A stretch of DNA of 64,000 nucleotides from Candidatus Latescibacterota bacterium. Lineage in GTDB: Bacteria > Latescibacterota > UBA2968 > UBA8231. A program made the position numbers and the translations under genes. Shown in pieces: positions 17,779 through 25,903 of this stretch. The notes under the pieces are model-generated. The model saw only the letters and a program-made list of their open reading frames with translations. It had not been told where the DNA came from and searched no databases. The stretch spans positions 62,001 through 126,000 of the forward strand of contig JAJEFJ010000071.1 of assembly GCA_022820485.1 (NCBI GenBank), read 5' to 3'. The first letter of the stretch is position 1. The number at the start of each line of letters is the position of its first letter.

Positions 17779-18353
17779 TGAATACTACCTGCTCGTCGCG
17801 CGCCTTTTAACAGACGCTCAGAGTCGCGCAACTGCGCCGAGAGTTTCTCTATGACTTCAAGCAGGTCGGTCGAGATGGCTTGCGCCAAGCCTTCGACGAT
17901 CTTCAAGGCGAGCGGTAGATTGGTATCTATGAGTTCGAGTAAGTCGGGCCGGCAAAAAACGAGGAGACTACAGGGTTGGAGGGCGTAAGCTGAAGCGGGG
18001 CGCGGCGATTGATCGACAAGAGCCTGGGCACCAAAAAAATTCCCCCGGGTTAAAGTGGCTAGCTGCTTCTCAAACCCATCGTCGCCCATCTGTACGATCC
18101 GTATTTGGCCGGAGGCGACGATGTACATCCCCATCCCGGGGTCTCCTTGGTTGATAATCGCCTCCCCAGCGCGCCAATCCCGCGGCCCGTAGAGCATCTC
18201 TTCTATCTTGTGCAACTCGCGCCCGCTTAGTTCCTGAAAAATGGGCACTTTCTGCAAGAGCTTGCAGGCGGCGGTCTCTTCCTCCTTGCGGCCGCTCCTT
18301 ACGCGCTCTTGCAGACGGCGAAAGACATGCCTCCAGAAAGGATCAGACGGCAT
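17775..18353 (-). CDS. Cyclic-nucleotide-binding-domain protein
   Basis: The 192-residue protein consists of a cNMP-binding beta-barrel (about residues 35-150) with a short N-terminal helix and a C-terminal helix (LLEVIEKLSAQLRDSERLLKG) that may form a coiled coil. The barrel keeps INQGDPGMGMYIVASGQIRI and a degraded phosphate-binding cassette, FFGAQALVDQSPRPASAYAL, where the usual GE...L...R.A is FGAQAL..SPRPAS. No helix-turn-helix is seen, so it is not a CRP-type regulator. Its ATGA overlap with the AI-2E permease gene suggests it gates or regulates that permease (inference). Confidence 0.82.
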   Translation of the reverse strand: MPSDPFWRHVFRRLQERVRSGRKEEETAACKLLQKVPIFQELSGRELHKIEEMLYGPRDWRAGEAIINQGDPGMGMYIVASGQIRIVQMGDDGFEKQLATLTRGNFFGAQALVDQSPRPASAYALQPCSLLVFCRPDLLELIDTNLPLALKIVEGLAQAISTDLLEVIEKLSAQLRDSERLLKGARRAGSIQ

Positions 18354-18408
18354 GTGCTTAGTACTCCCCCTTAGACAGACAACGCCCCACGCCCGCTCGT
18401 CCGCACAG

Positions 18409-18735
18409 TTAGGCCAAGGCGGCTTCTAGCTTTTCGGTGATCTGCCCTTTGGGGACGGCACCAATAATCTGGTCGGCGACTTTACCCTCCTTGAAAATGA
18501 GCAAGGTAGGGATGCTGCGGATACCGAATTCGGCCGCTGTTTTCTGGGCCGCATCGACATCCAGTTTGCCCACTTTGGCCCGGCCTTCGTATTCGCTGCT
18601 CAATTGTTGGACAATCGGCGCGATCATTCGGCACGGCCCGCACCACGTCGCCCAAAAATCCACGAGCACGGGCTGGCTGGCGTTGAGGACTTCGGCGCTG
18701 AAATTGTCATCGGTTAAGACGATAGGTTTGCTCAC
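18409..18735 (-). CDS. trxA: Thioredoxin
   Basis: The 108-residue thioredoxin has the canonical WCGPC redox motif (Cys32/Cys35), the buried aspartate in VLVDFWATWC and the cis-proline in IRSIPTLLIF. It reduces cytoplasmic disulphides. The start is a GTG with AGGAT upstream. A near-perfect promoter with a palindrome at its start point lies 60-100 bases upstream. The gene is monocistronic or followed by the cNMP gene 55 bases on. Confidence 0.97.
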   Translation of the reverse strand: MSKPIVLTDDNFSAEVLNASQPVLVDFWATWCGPCRMIAPIVQQLSSEYEGRAKVGKLDVDAAQKTAAEFGIRSIPTLLIFKEGKVADQIIGAVPKGQITEKLEAALA

Positions 18736-18781
18736 GATAGATCATCCTTTGCTTGTTAGTTTATACTTTTCAATATGTTAC

Positions 18782-18801
18782 AAACACAACACCTTGTGTT
18801 T
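18782..18801 (-). promoter_or_regulatory. Palindromic operator candidate at the trxA transcription start
   Basis: AAACACAA and TTGTGTTT form a perfect inverted repeat with 8-base arms and a 4-base centre. It begins 2 bases past the -10 element, so it covers the predicted transcription start, the position expected for a repressor operator. It could also act as an RNA hairpin in the leader. Confidence 0.5.
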
Positions 18802-18803
18802 CA

Positions 18804-18832
18804 ATTATAGTTGTGGCACTACCCATTGTCAA
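18804..18832 (-). promoter_or_regulatory. Consensus sigma-70 promoter for trxA
   Basis: On the minus strand a perfect -35 TTGACA (18827-18832) and a perfect -10 TATAAT (18804-18809) are exactly 17 bases apart. The -35 lies 2 bases past the holA stop. It is the strongest promoter match in the window. Confidence 0.85.
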
Positions 18833-18834
18833 GC

Positions 18835-19854
18835 TCAGCGCTTCCTGCACAACTTGATCACCAGCAGATCCAAAACCAGATGCTCTTGGCGTCGTCCCTG
18901 CGATTTCAGACGCCAATCGGCTTCGCACAAGGCGCTTAACCCCGCCCACAGCCAAGCGGCGGAGCGGCGCTGGGCCTGCTCCAAATACCCGGGCAAAAAA
19001 AACGGCGCAACCCCCAATTCAGCAGCCATTTTGTCGCGCGGCAACGACTGATCCATTAGCCCCTTAGCCTTGAGCAAAAGCTGGAAGTGGCGGGTGACCA
19101 TGGCTACGGCGCGAGTTGGCTCTTCTCCTTGGTTGAGAAACTGCTGCATCAGCTTTTGCGCTAGCTTGCCCTGCCCTTTGCCGAGAGCATCGGCGAGTTC
19201 GAACACGCTGGCCCCGCGCGTGATGCCAGCGACTTGTTCGACCGCCGAGGCGGTGATCGGCTGGCCCACCCCGACAAAACTGACCAACTTTTCTATCTCG
19301 CTGACCAATTCGCGCGGCTTGGCCCCTACGTACTGACTAAGTAGCTGGACGGCCGCAGGCTCGATCAGCACCCCCTGACGCTTGGCGTACCGCTGTATCC
19401 ACTGCGGAACTTGGTTGTCGTAGGGCGGCCTAAATTCTAGGGCGCGACCTCGGCGCGAAAGTTCGCGAAAAAACTTGCGCCGCATATCGACTTTCTGGCC
19501 CACTACTAGGAGGCGACTAGTCTCCACCGAGGTTGCAAATACGCGTTCCAAGCCGCGACACTGATCGGTCGTCAGAGCCTCGGCATCGCGCAGCACAATC
19601 AGCCGACTCTCGGCCATCATGGGATAGGTCTCATAGACCTGAAAAAAATCCAGTACCTCCAAGCGTTCAGCCCTCAGTACGTCGAGATTAAAATCCCGCG
19701 TCTGAGCTGGCACCAAAGCTTCGATCATAGACGCGACCAAAGCTTCGCGCTCGTATTCTTCGTCCCCGTGCAGTAAATAAAAAGGCCGAATATCCCCCTT
19801 GGCGATTTCGGCCAGCAGTGCAGCGGGACTTGGCCCTTTGGCTCTCTTAGCCAC
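18835..19854 (-). CDS. holA: DNA polymerase III subunit delta
   Basis: A GTG at 19854, overlapping the stop of the small upstream gene by 8 bases, gives a 339-residue protein. It starts AKRAKGPSPAALLAEIAKGDIRP and reads FYLLHGDEEYEREALV, the usual delta-subunit opening, followed by DVLRAERLEVLDFF, RLIVLRDAE, and a C-terminal helical collar region with EIEKLVSFVGVGQPITASAV. The delta subunit opens the sliding clamp in the clamp loader. Longer ATG-started frames would run through the neighbour gene and lack family sequence. It is the second gene of a short operon. Confidence 0.9.
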   Translation of the reverse strand: MAKRAKGPSPAALLAEIAKGDIRPFYLLHGDEEYEREALVASMIEALVPAQTRDFNLDVLRAERLEVLDFFQVYETYPMMAESRLIVLRDAEALTTDQCRGLERVFATSVETSRLLVVGQKVDMRRKFFRELSRRGRALEFRPPYDNQVPQWIQRYAKRQGVLIEPAAVQLLSQYVGAKPRELVSEIEKLVSFVGVGQPITASAVEQVAGITRGASVFELADALGKGQGKLAQKLMQQFLNQGEEPTRAVAMVTRHFQLLLKAKGLMDQSLPRDKMAAELGVAPFFLPGYLEQAQRRSAAWLWAGLSALCEADWRLKSQGRRQEHLVLDLLVIKLCRKR

Positions 19855-20041
19855 GATCTTTGCGTTCGACCTCTTCTTCGTCCAATATGCTGTATTCGGC
19901 CTCGGCGACTCGGCTCGGATCAATGCTGCTGCGTTGGTTGGACGCGCCGCGGCGAGCCCCACCCCTTAGCTGCCGGTACGCAGCGTAACACAGCAACACG
20001 ATCGCCGTCGCCAGTAACAATTTGAACAACATGAACATCAT
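19847..20041 (-). CDS. Small single-pass membrane protein upstream of holA
   Basis: The 64-residue product has one transmembrane helix (about residues 4-21, LFKLLLATAIVLLCYAAY), a basic stretch directly after it (RQLRGGARRGAS) and an acidic C-terminus (EAEYSILDEEEVERKDRG). The basic flank suggests that the C-terminus faces the cytoplasm. It is unrecognised beyond that. The overlap of its stop with the holA GTG supports it being a real coupled gene. Confidence 0.6.
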   Translation of the reverse strand: MMFMLFKLLLATAIVLLCYAAYRQLRGGARRGASNQRSSIDPSRVAEAEYSILDEEEVERKDRG

Positions 20042-20080
20042 GGTTTGTTCACCCCTTCCTGCTGCGCGAGAATTGAACGC

Positions 20081-20110
20081 AAAAAGCTCCCCCTGTTACC
20101 GGAGGAGCTC
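20081..20110 (-). terminator. Probable terminator after the 20.1-20.6 kb lipoprotein gene
   Basis: An AGCTCC/GGAGCT stem with an inner bulge and short loop lies at 20085-20109. On the minus strand it is followed by TTTTT. It stands between the lipoprotein stop and the small membrane protein start. Confidence 0.55.
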
Positions 20111-20138
20111 TATGCAGTGCAGCGGGCGGCAGACTCAA

Positions 20139-20591
20139 CTATTGCTTGGCTTCCCACTTGAGCGGGAACGGTTCGGTCTTGTTGGCCCTCTGCCACAGTA
20201 GCTCTAGGTTGCCATATATCTTGGTGAATTCTTCTTCGACGACCGAAATGCTCTTTTGGGCATTGGGCACAAAGGTCGGGAAGTCTGGCTCGACCAGCTT
20301 GCGCATCGCCGCCTTCAAGGCCCGTTTCATGGCGTTGTGCAAGGCCCGAAGACGCTTGTCTTCGAGTTCGACCTTCTCCAACTCGTCGAGCAAGGTTTGC
20401 ATGACCTGCTCGACATCGTGGGCCTGAGAAGTCATGCCCTCGGTTGTTAAGTAGCGCTGATAGCGCATTAGCTGTTGGCTATGGCTTTCCAAGCCCTGCA
20501 AGGTCTGGATATAAGGAGTCAGCTCATCTTTTTTGCCCTCACAGGCCAAAAGCCCACTGACGAGCGCGAATAGGATTAAATTTTTATACAT
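20139..20591 (-). CDS. Predicted helical lipoprotein
   Basis: The ATG at 20591 has a GGAGG Shine-Dalgarno seven bases upstream and is preferred over the one four codons earlier. The 150-residue protein starts with a lipoprotein signal (Lys3, hydrophobic run, SGLLAC lipobox with the cysteine near residue 17). The rest is almost all helix with heptad-like spacing (LLDELEKVELEDKRLRALHNAM, SVVEEEFTKIYGNLELLW), suggesting a helical bundle or coiled coil. No family is recognised. It has its own terminator. Confidence 0.72.
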   Translation of the reverse strand: MYKNLILFALVSGLLACEGKKDELTPYIQTLQGLESHSQQLMRYQRYLTTEGMTSQAHDVEQVMQTLLDELEKVELEDKRLRALHNAMKRALKAAMRKLVEPDFPTFVPNAQKSISVVEEEFTKIYGNLELLWQRANKTEPFPLKWEAKQ

Positions 20592-20635
20592 GGTCTCCTC
20601 CATTTCCTAAAGGCATTACCACTATAAGCCCCAAC

Positions 20636-21505
20636 CTAATAATCTGTCGGGTGCGCGTCAAACGAATGGCGGCGACGATAGAGCACCGCGTTTAATTCAC
20701 CGCCCAATAATAATGAAAAAGCCAGCAAGTACGCGGACAGCAAGAGGATGATGGCAGTCCCGAGTACGCCATAGATGATATTGTAATAGCTAAACCGCTC
20801 AATGTAATCCAAAGCAATCGCAATGACCCCAGCCAGCCCAGAAAACATCACACTCCCCGGCAACACGTCCCACCAGCGCAGGCGCACGGCCGGCATGATG
20901 TAGTAAATACAGGCGGTCGTGGCGACCATGCCGATCACGACCACTGCGCGCCGCAACAAGGCCACCAACGGAGAAAAGTGAGAAGAAGCCCAATAGCCTC
21001 GCAGCCAACTCTCGACATGTTCGCCGAATATAATGAGGTTAAAGAAAAAAACGAAAGAAATCCCCAAGACGACGATTAAGACGAGCGAAAGAATGCGCCG
21101 CTTGTAAAAGGACCGATGCTCTTGCACGCCGTAGGCTCGGTTGAGCGCCATCATTGTAGTGGACATGCTAGCCGACGCCGGCCAGATGACGCCCAAGAAC
21201 CCGATGACAAATAAACTTTGCGACGAGAGAAAGCTGATATTGTCTTCGACGGCCTCGAGCAACGGGACTGGGATGACAAGGCCCAAGCTTTCGAGTACTC
21301 TGATGAAATCCTCAGACGATATGCCCAAGAATCCCAACAGGGCCGTCAGAACGAGAATGCCCGGAAAAATGGCAAATATAAAGTCAAAGGCCATAGCCGG
21401 GGCCGCGGTTGTGCAATCGTGGCGATACGTCGCCACCACGGCATCGCGGCCAACTGCTAGACAGAAGGCGGTCCGGCTTCTAAGAGCCTCTCTCACTGTG
21501 GCCAC
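20636..21505 (-). CDS. YihY/BrkB-family membrane protein
   Basis: The 289-residue polytopic protein begins with a cytoplasmic helix and the family's AAPAMAFDFIFAIFPGILVLTALLGFLG first membrane segment (quoted in part), followed by about five more helices, including AYGVQEHRSFYKRRILSLVLIVVLG and GVLGTAIILLLSAYLLAFSLLLGGELNAVL, both typical of the YihY (formerly RNase BN) family. The molecular role of this family is not firmly known. It overlaps the HisN-like gene by 26 bases and is therefore likely cotranscribed with it. Confidence 0.88.
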   Translation of the reverse strand: MATVREALRSRTAFCLAVGRDAVVATYRHDCTTAAPAMAFDFIFAIFPGILVLTALLGFLGISSEDFIRVLESLGLVIPVPLLEAVEDNISFLSSQSLFVIGFLGVIWPASASMSTTMMALNRAYGVQEHRSFYKRRILSLVLIVVLGISFVFFFNLIIFGEHVESWLRGYWASSHFSPLVALLRRAVVVIGMVATTACIYYIMPAVRLRWWDVLPGSVMFSGLAGVIAIALDYIERFSYYNIIYGVLGTAIILLLSAYLLAFSLLLGGELNAVLYRRRHSFDAHPTDY

Positions 21506-22268
21506 CCAGATGCCCTATGATGGACTCAAAGAGATGCCCATTGGAAGAGAAGGCGTCTTTGCCGTATATCGTCGGCACCCCCTGCCAATCGGTAAAGGTG
21601 CCTCCAGCTTCCTGCAGAATCGGCAGCAATGGCCCGCAGTCCCACGGATTCATAATGGGGTCAAAGCTGGCCTCGGCCCGGCCAGTGGCCACGAGGATGT
21701 GGCCGTAACAATCGCCCCACCCCCGGCGCAGCCGAGTGCTGGCGACTAGCTGCTGCCACTGCTGCTCGCGGCCTTGTTCGGCAAAGCTCGGCCACGATGT
21801 ATAGCAGATACAGGCTTGGCCTAACTCAGCTACCGAGGACACGGCCGCCCGTCGGCCATTCCACCAGCAACCCTCGCCTTTGGCGGCCCACACCATTTCG
21901 TCAAGGGCTGGCATATAGCAACAGCCTACGTCAACCCCATCCGGCCCTTCCCGTGCGATGAGCACTCCGTAGAGCGGCACTCCTTGGACAAAAGATTTTG
22001 TCCCGTCAATGGGATCGATAATCCAGCGCGTACCAGAGCTTCCCTCGACCCGGCCAAATTCCTCGCCGACAATCCCATCGTCGGGATAGGCCCTGGCCAA
22101 CAAGTCCCGTATCTTGGCCTCGGCTTCGCGGTCGGCGACGGTCACCGGCGATAGGTCTTCCTTCCACTCGGCGTGAATACCCGACTGGAAGTAGCGCAAA
22201 GTGATCTTACCGGCTTGCCAAGCCGCATCTACTGCAAAATCCAAGCAACTCCGCAGCGACGCGCTCAA
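21480..22268 (-). CDS. hisN: Inositol-monophosphatase-fold phosphatase, histidinol-phosphatase (HisN) type
   Basis: The 262-residue Mg-dependent phosphatase carries the metal motifs GEEFG, the DPIDGTKSF triad (D-x-I-D-G-T) and the C-terminal WDCGPLLPILQEAGG. The WGDCYGHILVATGRAE stretch before the last motif is characteristic of HisN-type histidinol-phosphate phosphatases rather than SuhB/inositol phosphatases. The reaction would be histidinol phosphate to histidinol. No other his gene is nearby, so the substrate is inferred. It overlaps the next upstream gene by 4 bases. Confidence 0.82.
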   Translation of the reverse strand: MSASLRSCLDFAVDAAWQAGKITLRYFQSGIHAEWKEDLSPVTVADREAEAKIRDLLARAYPDDGIVGEEFGRVEGSSGTRWIIDPIDGTKSFVQGVPLYGVLIAREGPDGVDVGCCYMPALDEMVWAAKGEGCWWNGRRAAVSSVAELGQACICYTSWPSFAEQGREQQWQQLVASTRLRRGWGDCYGHILVATGRAEASFDPIMNPWDCGPLLPILQEAGGTFTDWQGVPTIYGKDAFSSNGHLFESIIGHLGGHSERGS

Positions 22269-23098
22269 CCCAAAATCTCTCGGCGGAGGTCGGTGAGTAG
22301 CTGCAGAGCCGCGCGGATATCCCCGATCTGGTCTGGAGCGTATTCGCGCTCAATGGTCAGCGGCCCTTCGTACCCCAAATCGCGCAACTTCAAAAGGAAT
22401 GCCCGGATGTTGACGTCGCCTTGGCCAAGCGGCGCATCCTCGTACCACGGCTGGTCCGGGAGGCGCTCAATCGCGGCGTCTTTGCAGTGTACGCTGCGGA
22501 CGAAGCGCCCCACCTGATCCAATGCCTCTAGCGGCGGGCCGGCTTGATAGAGAATCATATTGGCCGGGTCGAAATTGACCGCGAGGTTCTGGCGATCGAC
22601 AGCTTCGATAAAGGTGAGAAGTTCAGCGGCGGTCTCCTGACCGGTTTCTAGGTGAAAATACTGTCCGTGCCCCCAGCAGTGATCGCACACGGTGCGCGCA
22701 ACTTCGACGACCGCGGCAAAATCCGGATCCGACGCCTCCGGCACAAAACCCAAGTGCATGCCAACAGCATCTACACCTAGCGCAGCAGCAAAGTCCGCGA
22801 TAGCCAGCGTCTCTTCGAGCCGGTGCTCCCGGCGCTCTAAAGGCACGAGCCCGACCGTTTGCTGGACGATTTCCGGCGTGGTGTAATCGTCGTCGGGAAA
22901 ACCAGCGAAAACCACGCTAATTTCGATTCCAGCCGCGGCGAACTGAGCCTTGATTTCCGCGGTTTTCTCTGCAGTGCGAAAATCGCGGCCCGGAGCGTGC
23001 AGATGCACGGTGGCAACCCCTAGCGCCTTCACCGAATCCAACCCGGCCCCTAAGCCCTCGTCAATCGAGGTAAATATGCCTGTTGCCCATTTGTCCAT
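22265..23098 (-). CDS. Sugar phosphate isomerase/epimerase (AP endonuclease family 2 TIM barrel)
   Basis: The 277-residue TIM barrel belongs to the xylose-isomerase-like superfamily. It shows the strand-end motifs VHLHAPGRDF, VGMHLGFVP, FHLETGQET, LAVNFDPANMILY, VRSVHCKDA and LTIEREY, with His, Glu and Asp ligands for a divalent metal. The substrate is unknown. Its ATG lies after GGAG, and its stop overlaps the HisN-like gene by 4 bases, so the three genes to 20.6 kb form one operon. Confidence 0.82.
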   Translation of the reverse strand: MDKWATGIFTSIDEGLGAGLDSVKALGVATVHLHAPGRDFRTAEKTAEIKAQFAAAGIEISVVFAGFPDDDYTTPEIVQQTVGLVPLERREHRLEETLAIADFAAALGVDAVGMHLGFVPEASDPDFAAVVEVARTVCDHCWGHGQYFHLETGQETAAELLTFIEAVDRQNLAVNFDPANMILYQAGPPLEALDQVGRFVRSVHCKDAAIERLPDQPWYEDAPLGQGDVNIRAFLLKLRDLGYEGPLTIEREYAPDQIGDIRAALQLLTDLRREILG

Positions 23099-23131
23099 TT
23101 TGATTTTCTCCGTTTGGTTGCAGACAAATTA

Positions 23132-23162
23132 AAAGAGGGGACAGCCAAGCCATCCCCTCTTT
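23132..23162 (-). terminator. Terminator after the sigma factor/small gene unit
   Basis: Perfect 10-base arms (23132-23141 and 23153-23162) flank an 11-base loop. The minus-strand stem ends in CTCTTTTAATTT, a usable U-tract. It separates the sigma-factor unit from the isomerase operon. Confidence 0.75.
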
Positions 23163-23180
23163 GGTAAATCTACGCGCCGC

Positions 23181-23336
23181 TTATCTCCTCGCGCTCCCTT
23201 CCTTTTCGTTGCGCCGCGTTCCCTCGGCCTGGGCAGCGTCCAAAACGGCCCGCACCCGCTGGCGAAAATTTTTGATCTGATCGTCTACTTCATCTATAGA
23301 ATTCAGTAGCTCCTCCTCAACTGCATCTTCTGGCAT
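23181..23336 (-). CDS. Small acidic-to-basic protein behind the sigma factor gene
   Basis: The ATG at 23336 has AGGAG at an ideal spacing and opens a 51-residue frame. The first half is acidic (PEDAVEEELLNSIDEVDD), and the second half is basic and helical (FRQRVRAVLDAAQAEGTRR). It lies about 50 bases after the sigma factor stop and 18 bases before a clear terminator, so it belongs to the same transcript. No family is recognised. A role in controlling the sigma factor is only a guess from position. Confidence 0.6.
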   Translation of the reverse strand: MPEDAVEEELLNSIDEVDDQIKNFRQRVRAVLDAAQAEGTRRNEKEGSARR

Positions 23337-23388
23337 GGCATACTCCTGCGACTATTGGGGAGCAGGGGAGCCTTGTGGGGGGGCATCT

Positions 23389-24249
23389 TCAAGCGCGGCT
23401 GTAGGAGCGCAGATGATCGCAGCGGCTGGGGTGGCGCAAGCGGTGCAGTGCTTTCTCCTTGATTTGCCGGACTCGCTCGCGCGTAAGCCCAAAGCGCATC
23501 CCAATCTGGTCTAAGGTCATAGGCTCTTCCCCATTCAACCCAAAGTAGAGCCGGAGAATCTCGGCCTCGCGCCCAATGAGTCTATTCAGAGCTGTGTCAA
23601 TCTGACCGCGCAAACAGCCGCGCATCACTTGGTTTTCAGGGGACTCTTGCCGCTCGTCTGGCAGCACGTCTAGCAGACTGTGATCTTCTTCGCCGAGAAA
23701 GGCCGCGTCAAGCGACCGCATCGAGCGACTGCACATTAAGGTCTCCTTGACCTCTTCAACCGGGACATCGAGCTGCTCGGCGATAGCTTCGGGGTGGGGA
23801 GCGTCGGTATGCTCTTGCTGCAAGGCGCGGGACGCTTTGGATATCTTGTAGAGCAAACCGATCTTGTTCAGCGGCAGGCGGACCGTACGCGACTGTTCAG
23901 CTAGCGTCTGTAGGATGGCTTGGCGGATCCACCAAACGGCATAGGAGATGAACTTGAACCCTTTGTCTTCGTCAAAGCGCTCGGCAGCGGTGATCAACCC
24001 CATGTTCCCAGCACTGACCAAATCTGCGAGAGGGACGCCGCGATTTTGGTATTCCTTTGCCACGCTGACCACAAAGCGCAAATTCGCTTCGACTAAGCGA
24101 TTGCGTGCGTCTTCATCCCCTTGCTTGATTTTCCGCGCTAGATTGACCTCGTCGGCCGGGGAGAGTGGCTTGGAATGGGCAATTTCAGCCAGATAGCTCC
24201 CGAGGCAATCTTCCATATCCCAAAATGGAGCTTTAGTCATACTCGCCAT
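23389..24249 (-). CDS. RNA polymerase sigma-70 factor, group 2-like
   Basis: The 286-residue factor has region 1.2 (LGSYLAEIAHSKPLSPADE), region 2 (ANLRFVVSVAKEYQNRG, LADLVSAGNMGL and FKFISYAVWWIRQAI), region 3 and region 4 (MTLDQIGMRFGLTRERVRQIKEKALHRLR in part). It lacks region 1.1 and the long non-conserved segment of primary RpoD, and the C-terminus is short, so it is an RpoS/SigA-like factor. It could be the housekeeping factor of this lineage or an alternative one. Region 2.4 looks standard for TATAAT promoters like those seen in this window. Confidence 0.9.
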   Translation of the reverse strand: MASMTKAPFWDMEDCLGSYLAEIAHSKPLSPADEVNLARKIKQGDEDARNRLVEANLRFVVSVAKEYQNRGVPLADLVSAGNMGLITAAERFDEDKGFKFISYAVWWIRQAILQTLAEQSRTVRLPLNKIGLLYKISKASRALQQEHTDAPHPEAIAEQLDVPVEEVKETLMCSRSMRSLDAAFLGEEDHSLLDVLPDERQESPENQVMRGCLRGQIDTALNRLIGREAEILRLYFGLNGEEPMTLDQIGMRFGLTRERVRQIKEKALHRLRHPSRCDHLRSYSRA

Positions 24250-24322
24250 GGAACCATCCTCTTCATTTAGAGTGGGGGAGGAAAAGGAAAGCTACACATG
24301 CTTCAAACTAAAAATTTTGTAT

Positions 24323-24351
24323 AACTTAGCCGGGGGCACAAGGCCTGTCAA
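24323..24351 (-). promoter_or_regulatory. Candidate promoter for the sigma factor gene
   Basis: On the minus strand TTGACA (24346-24351) and TAAGTT (24323-24328) are 17 bases apart, with an AT-rich stretch just downstream. The -35 is perfect and the -10 is weak. It lies about 75 bases before the sigma factor start. Confidence 0.5.
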
Positions 24352-24369
24352 GCAATTTCTCCCAAGCCC

Positions 24370-25083
24370 CTAAGCCCTTGTAAGTGCGCTTAAAACAGAC
24401 TGTTGCACAGCTAATAGGCGCTTTATGCCCACCGCCGCCAAGTCGAGTAACTCAATGGCCTGCGCACGGGTAAAGGGACGCCCCTCGGCCGTGCCTTGGA
24501 CTTCGACGATCCCTCCCGAGCCGGTCATAACGACGTTCATATCGGTTTCGGCGCGGCTGTCTTCTTCATAGCACAGATCCAATAAGGAATGGTCTCCCAC
24601 TACTCCGACGCTAACAGCGGCGACCTGATCTACGAGCACAGCGCCTTGCCGCGCCTGCAACGCCTCTACTAAAGCTACATAAGCCCCTGTTATTGAGGCC
24701 GTGCGCGTGCCTCCATCCGCCTGTATGACATCGCAATCGACATACAGCGTCCGCTCGCCTATTTGTTCCAAGTCCACTACCGATCGCAGCGACCGACCGA
24801 TTAGGCGCTGAATTTCGCACGCCCGACTATTGGGCTCACGGGCTACTCGGCGTGTAGAAGAGCCAGGGAGCATGCTGTATTCCGCAGTCAGCCAGCCCTT
24901 GCCGGTCCCCACCAGAAAGGACGGGACCCCATCGACGGGCGATACCGTGCAGAGCACCTTTGTATCGCCCATCTCGATCAGAGCCGATCCAGCCGCCGTT
25001 TTCAGGTACCCCGGGGAAATCTGCACCGGCCGCAACTGATCGGGCTGGCGTCCATCGCTCCGCTTCCAGCTTGTCTCACTCAT
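24370..25083 (-). CDS. rph: Ribonuclease PH
   Basis: The 237-residue phosphorolytic 3'-5' exonuclease trims tRNA 3' ends. It has the family opening [56 protein letters not shown] and the catalytic [20 protein letters not shown]. The length is normal. It overlaps the end of the DnaC-like gene by 8 bases and is the last gene of smpB-ATPase-rph, an RNA-handling cluster. Confidence 0.96.
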   Translation of the reverse strand: MSETSWKRSDGRQPDQLRPVQISPGYLKTAAGSALIEMGDTKVLCTVSPVDGVPSFLVGTGKGWLTAEYSMLPGSSTRRVAREPNSRACEIQRLIGRSLRSVVDLEQIGERTLYVDCDVIQADGGTRTASITGAYVALVEALQARQGAVLVDQVAAVSVGVVGDHSLLDLCYEEDSRAETDMNVVMTGSGGIVEVQGTAEGRPFTRAQAIELLDLAAVGIKRLLAVQQSVLSALTRA

Positions 25084-25903
25084 TGAGATGCATCCGATAA
25101 TCAGGACCGTCCATGGGGATCGGTTGGCACATCTCTGCTAGGCGCGAATAGATGCGACCCTTGGCTAGGTCCTTGAGTTCGTCGAGGGGCTGGTTGGTGG
25201 TAACAACCGTGAATCGCTGGTCGCCGTAGCGGGCATCTACAAGATCGTAGAGCATTTCTATTTCCCATTCGGTCCCCCGCTGGATGCCGAAGTCATCTAG
25301 GACGAGATAGGGCATATTGCACAACTCTTCGAGCATTGACCAAGTGTGGCCATAGCGCTCGCTGTCGGCTGAATAGGTATCGCGCAATTTCTGAAAATAC
25401 GTGCGCGACAGACTGAGAAAGCGGCCCGGTTTGGTCCAGCGCAACATGAGTTCGTTGAGGGTAATGCAGCCCATCAAGGTCTTGCCCGTGCCGGGATTGC
25501 CGTGGAGAAGATAGCCGCGCTTAGGCTCTTCCGCTGCATCAATCAGATCTTGGTGAATGCGGAGATAGACCGTGGCCGCTAGGTCAATGCGGGTCCCGTC
25601 TGGTGCCGCCATGCGGAAGTCGTCGACGAACTTCCATTTGTACCGTTCGGGGATATCGGCTTGGCGAAACAAGCGGTTGGTTTCCGTCATTTTGCGGCGA
25701 TAGAGACGGCAGGGACACCACTGGTTGCGCGAATCGTCGTCCCAGTACTGGTAGGGTGCCCTCCCCCCACAGCGGCACTCAACGCACTCGCAAAGCCGCA
25801 GCGTACCATAACGGCCCACTTTGACTATCGGCTCATAGTACAGGCCTCCACCGCTGCACTTAGAACAGCGCGTCGTGGCCTGATTAGACATGGGCAAACT
25901 CAC
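25076..25903 (-). CDS. DnaC/IstB-like AAA ATPase with N-terminal cysteine-rich domain
   Basis: A GTG at 25903, in a GTGA overlap with the smpB stop and eight bases after AAGGAG, gives 275 residues. The N-terminal 70 residues hold [18 protein letters not shown] and WCPC motifs, enough cysteines for one or two zinc sites. The C-terminal ATPase has Walker [10 protein letters not shown], Walker B YLVLDDFG and a sensor in [10 protein letters not shown], as in DnaC/DnaI helicase loaders. Its partner may be DnaB, but the surrounding genes are for RNA quality control, so the job is open. Confidence 0.82.
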   Translation of the reverse strand: MSLPMSNQATTRCSKCSGGGLYYEPIVKVGRYGTLRLCECVECRCGGRAPYQYWDDDSRNQWCPCRLYRRKMTETNRLFRQADIPERYKWKFVDDFRMAAPDGTRIDLAATVYLRIHQDLIDAAEEPKRGYLLHGNPGTGKTLMGCITLNELMLRWTKPGRFLSLSRTYFQKLRDTYSADSERYGHTWSMLEELCNMPYLVLDDFGIQRGTEWEIEMLYDLVDARYGDQRFTVVTTNQPLDELKDLAKGRIYSRLAEMCQPIPMDGPDYRMHLNE

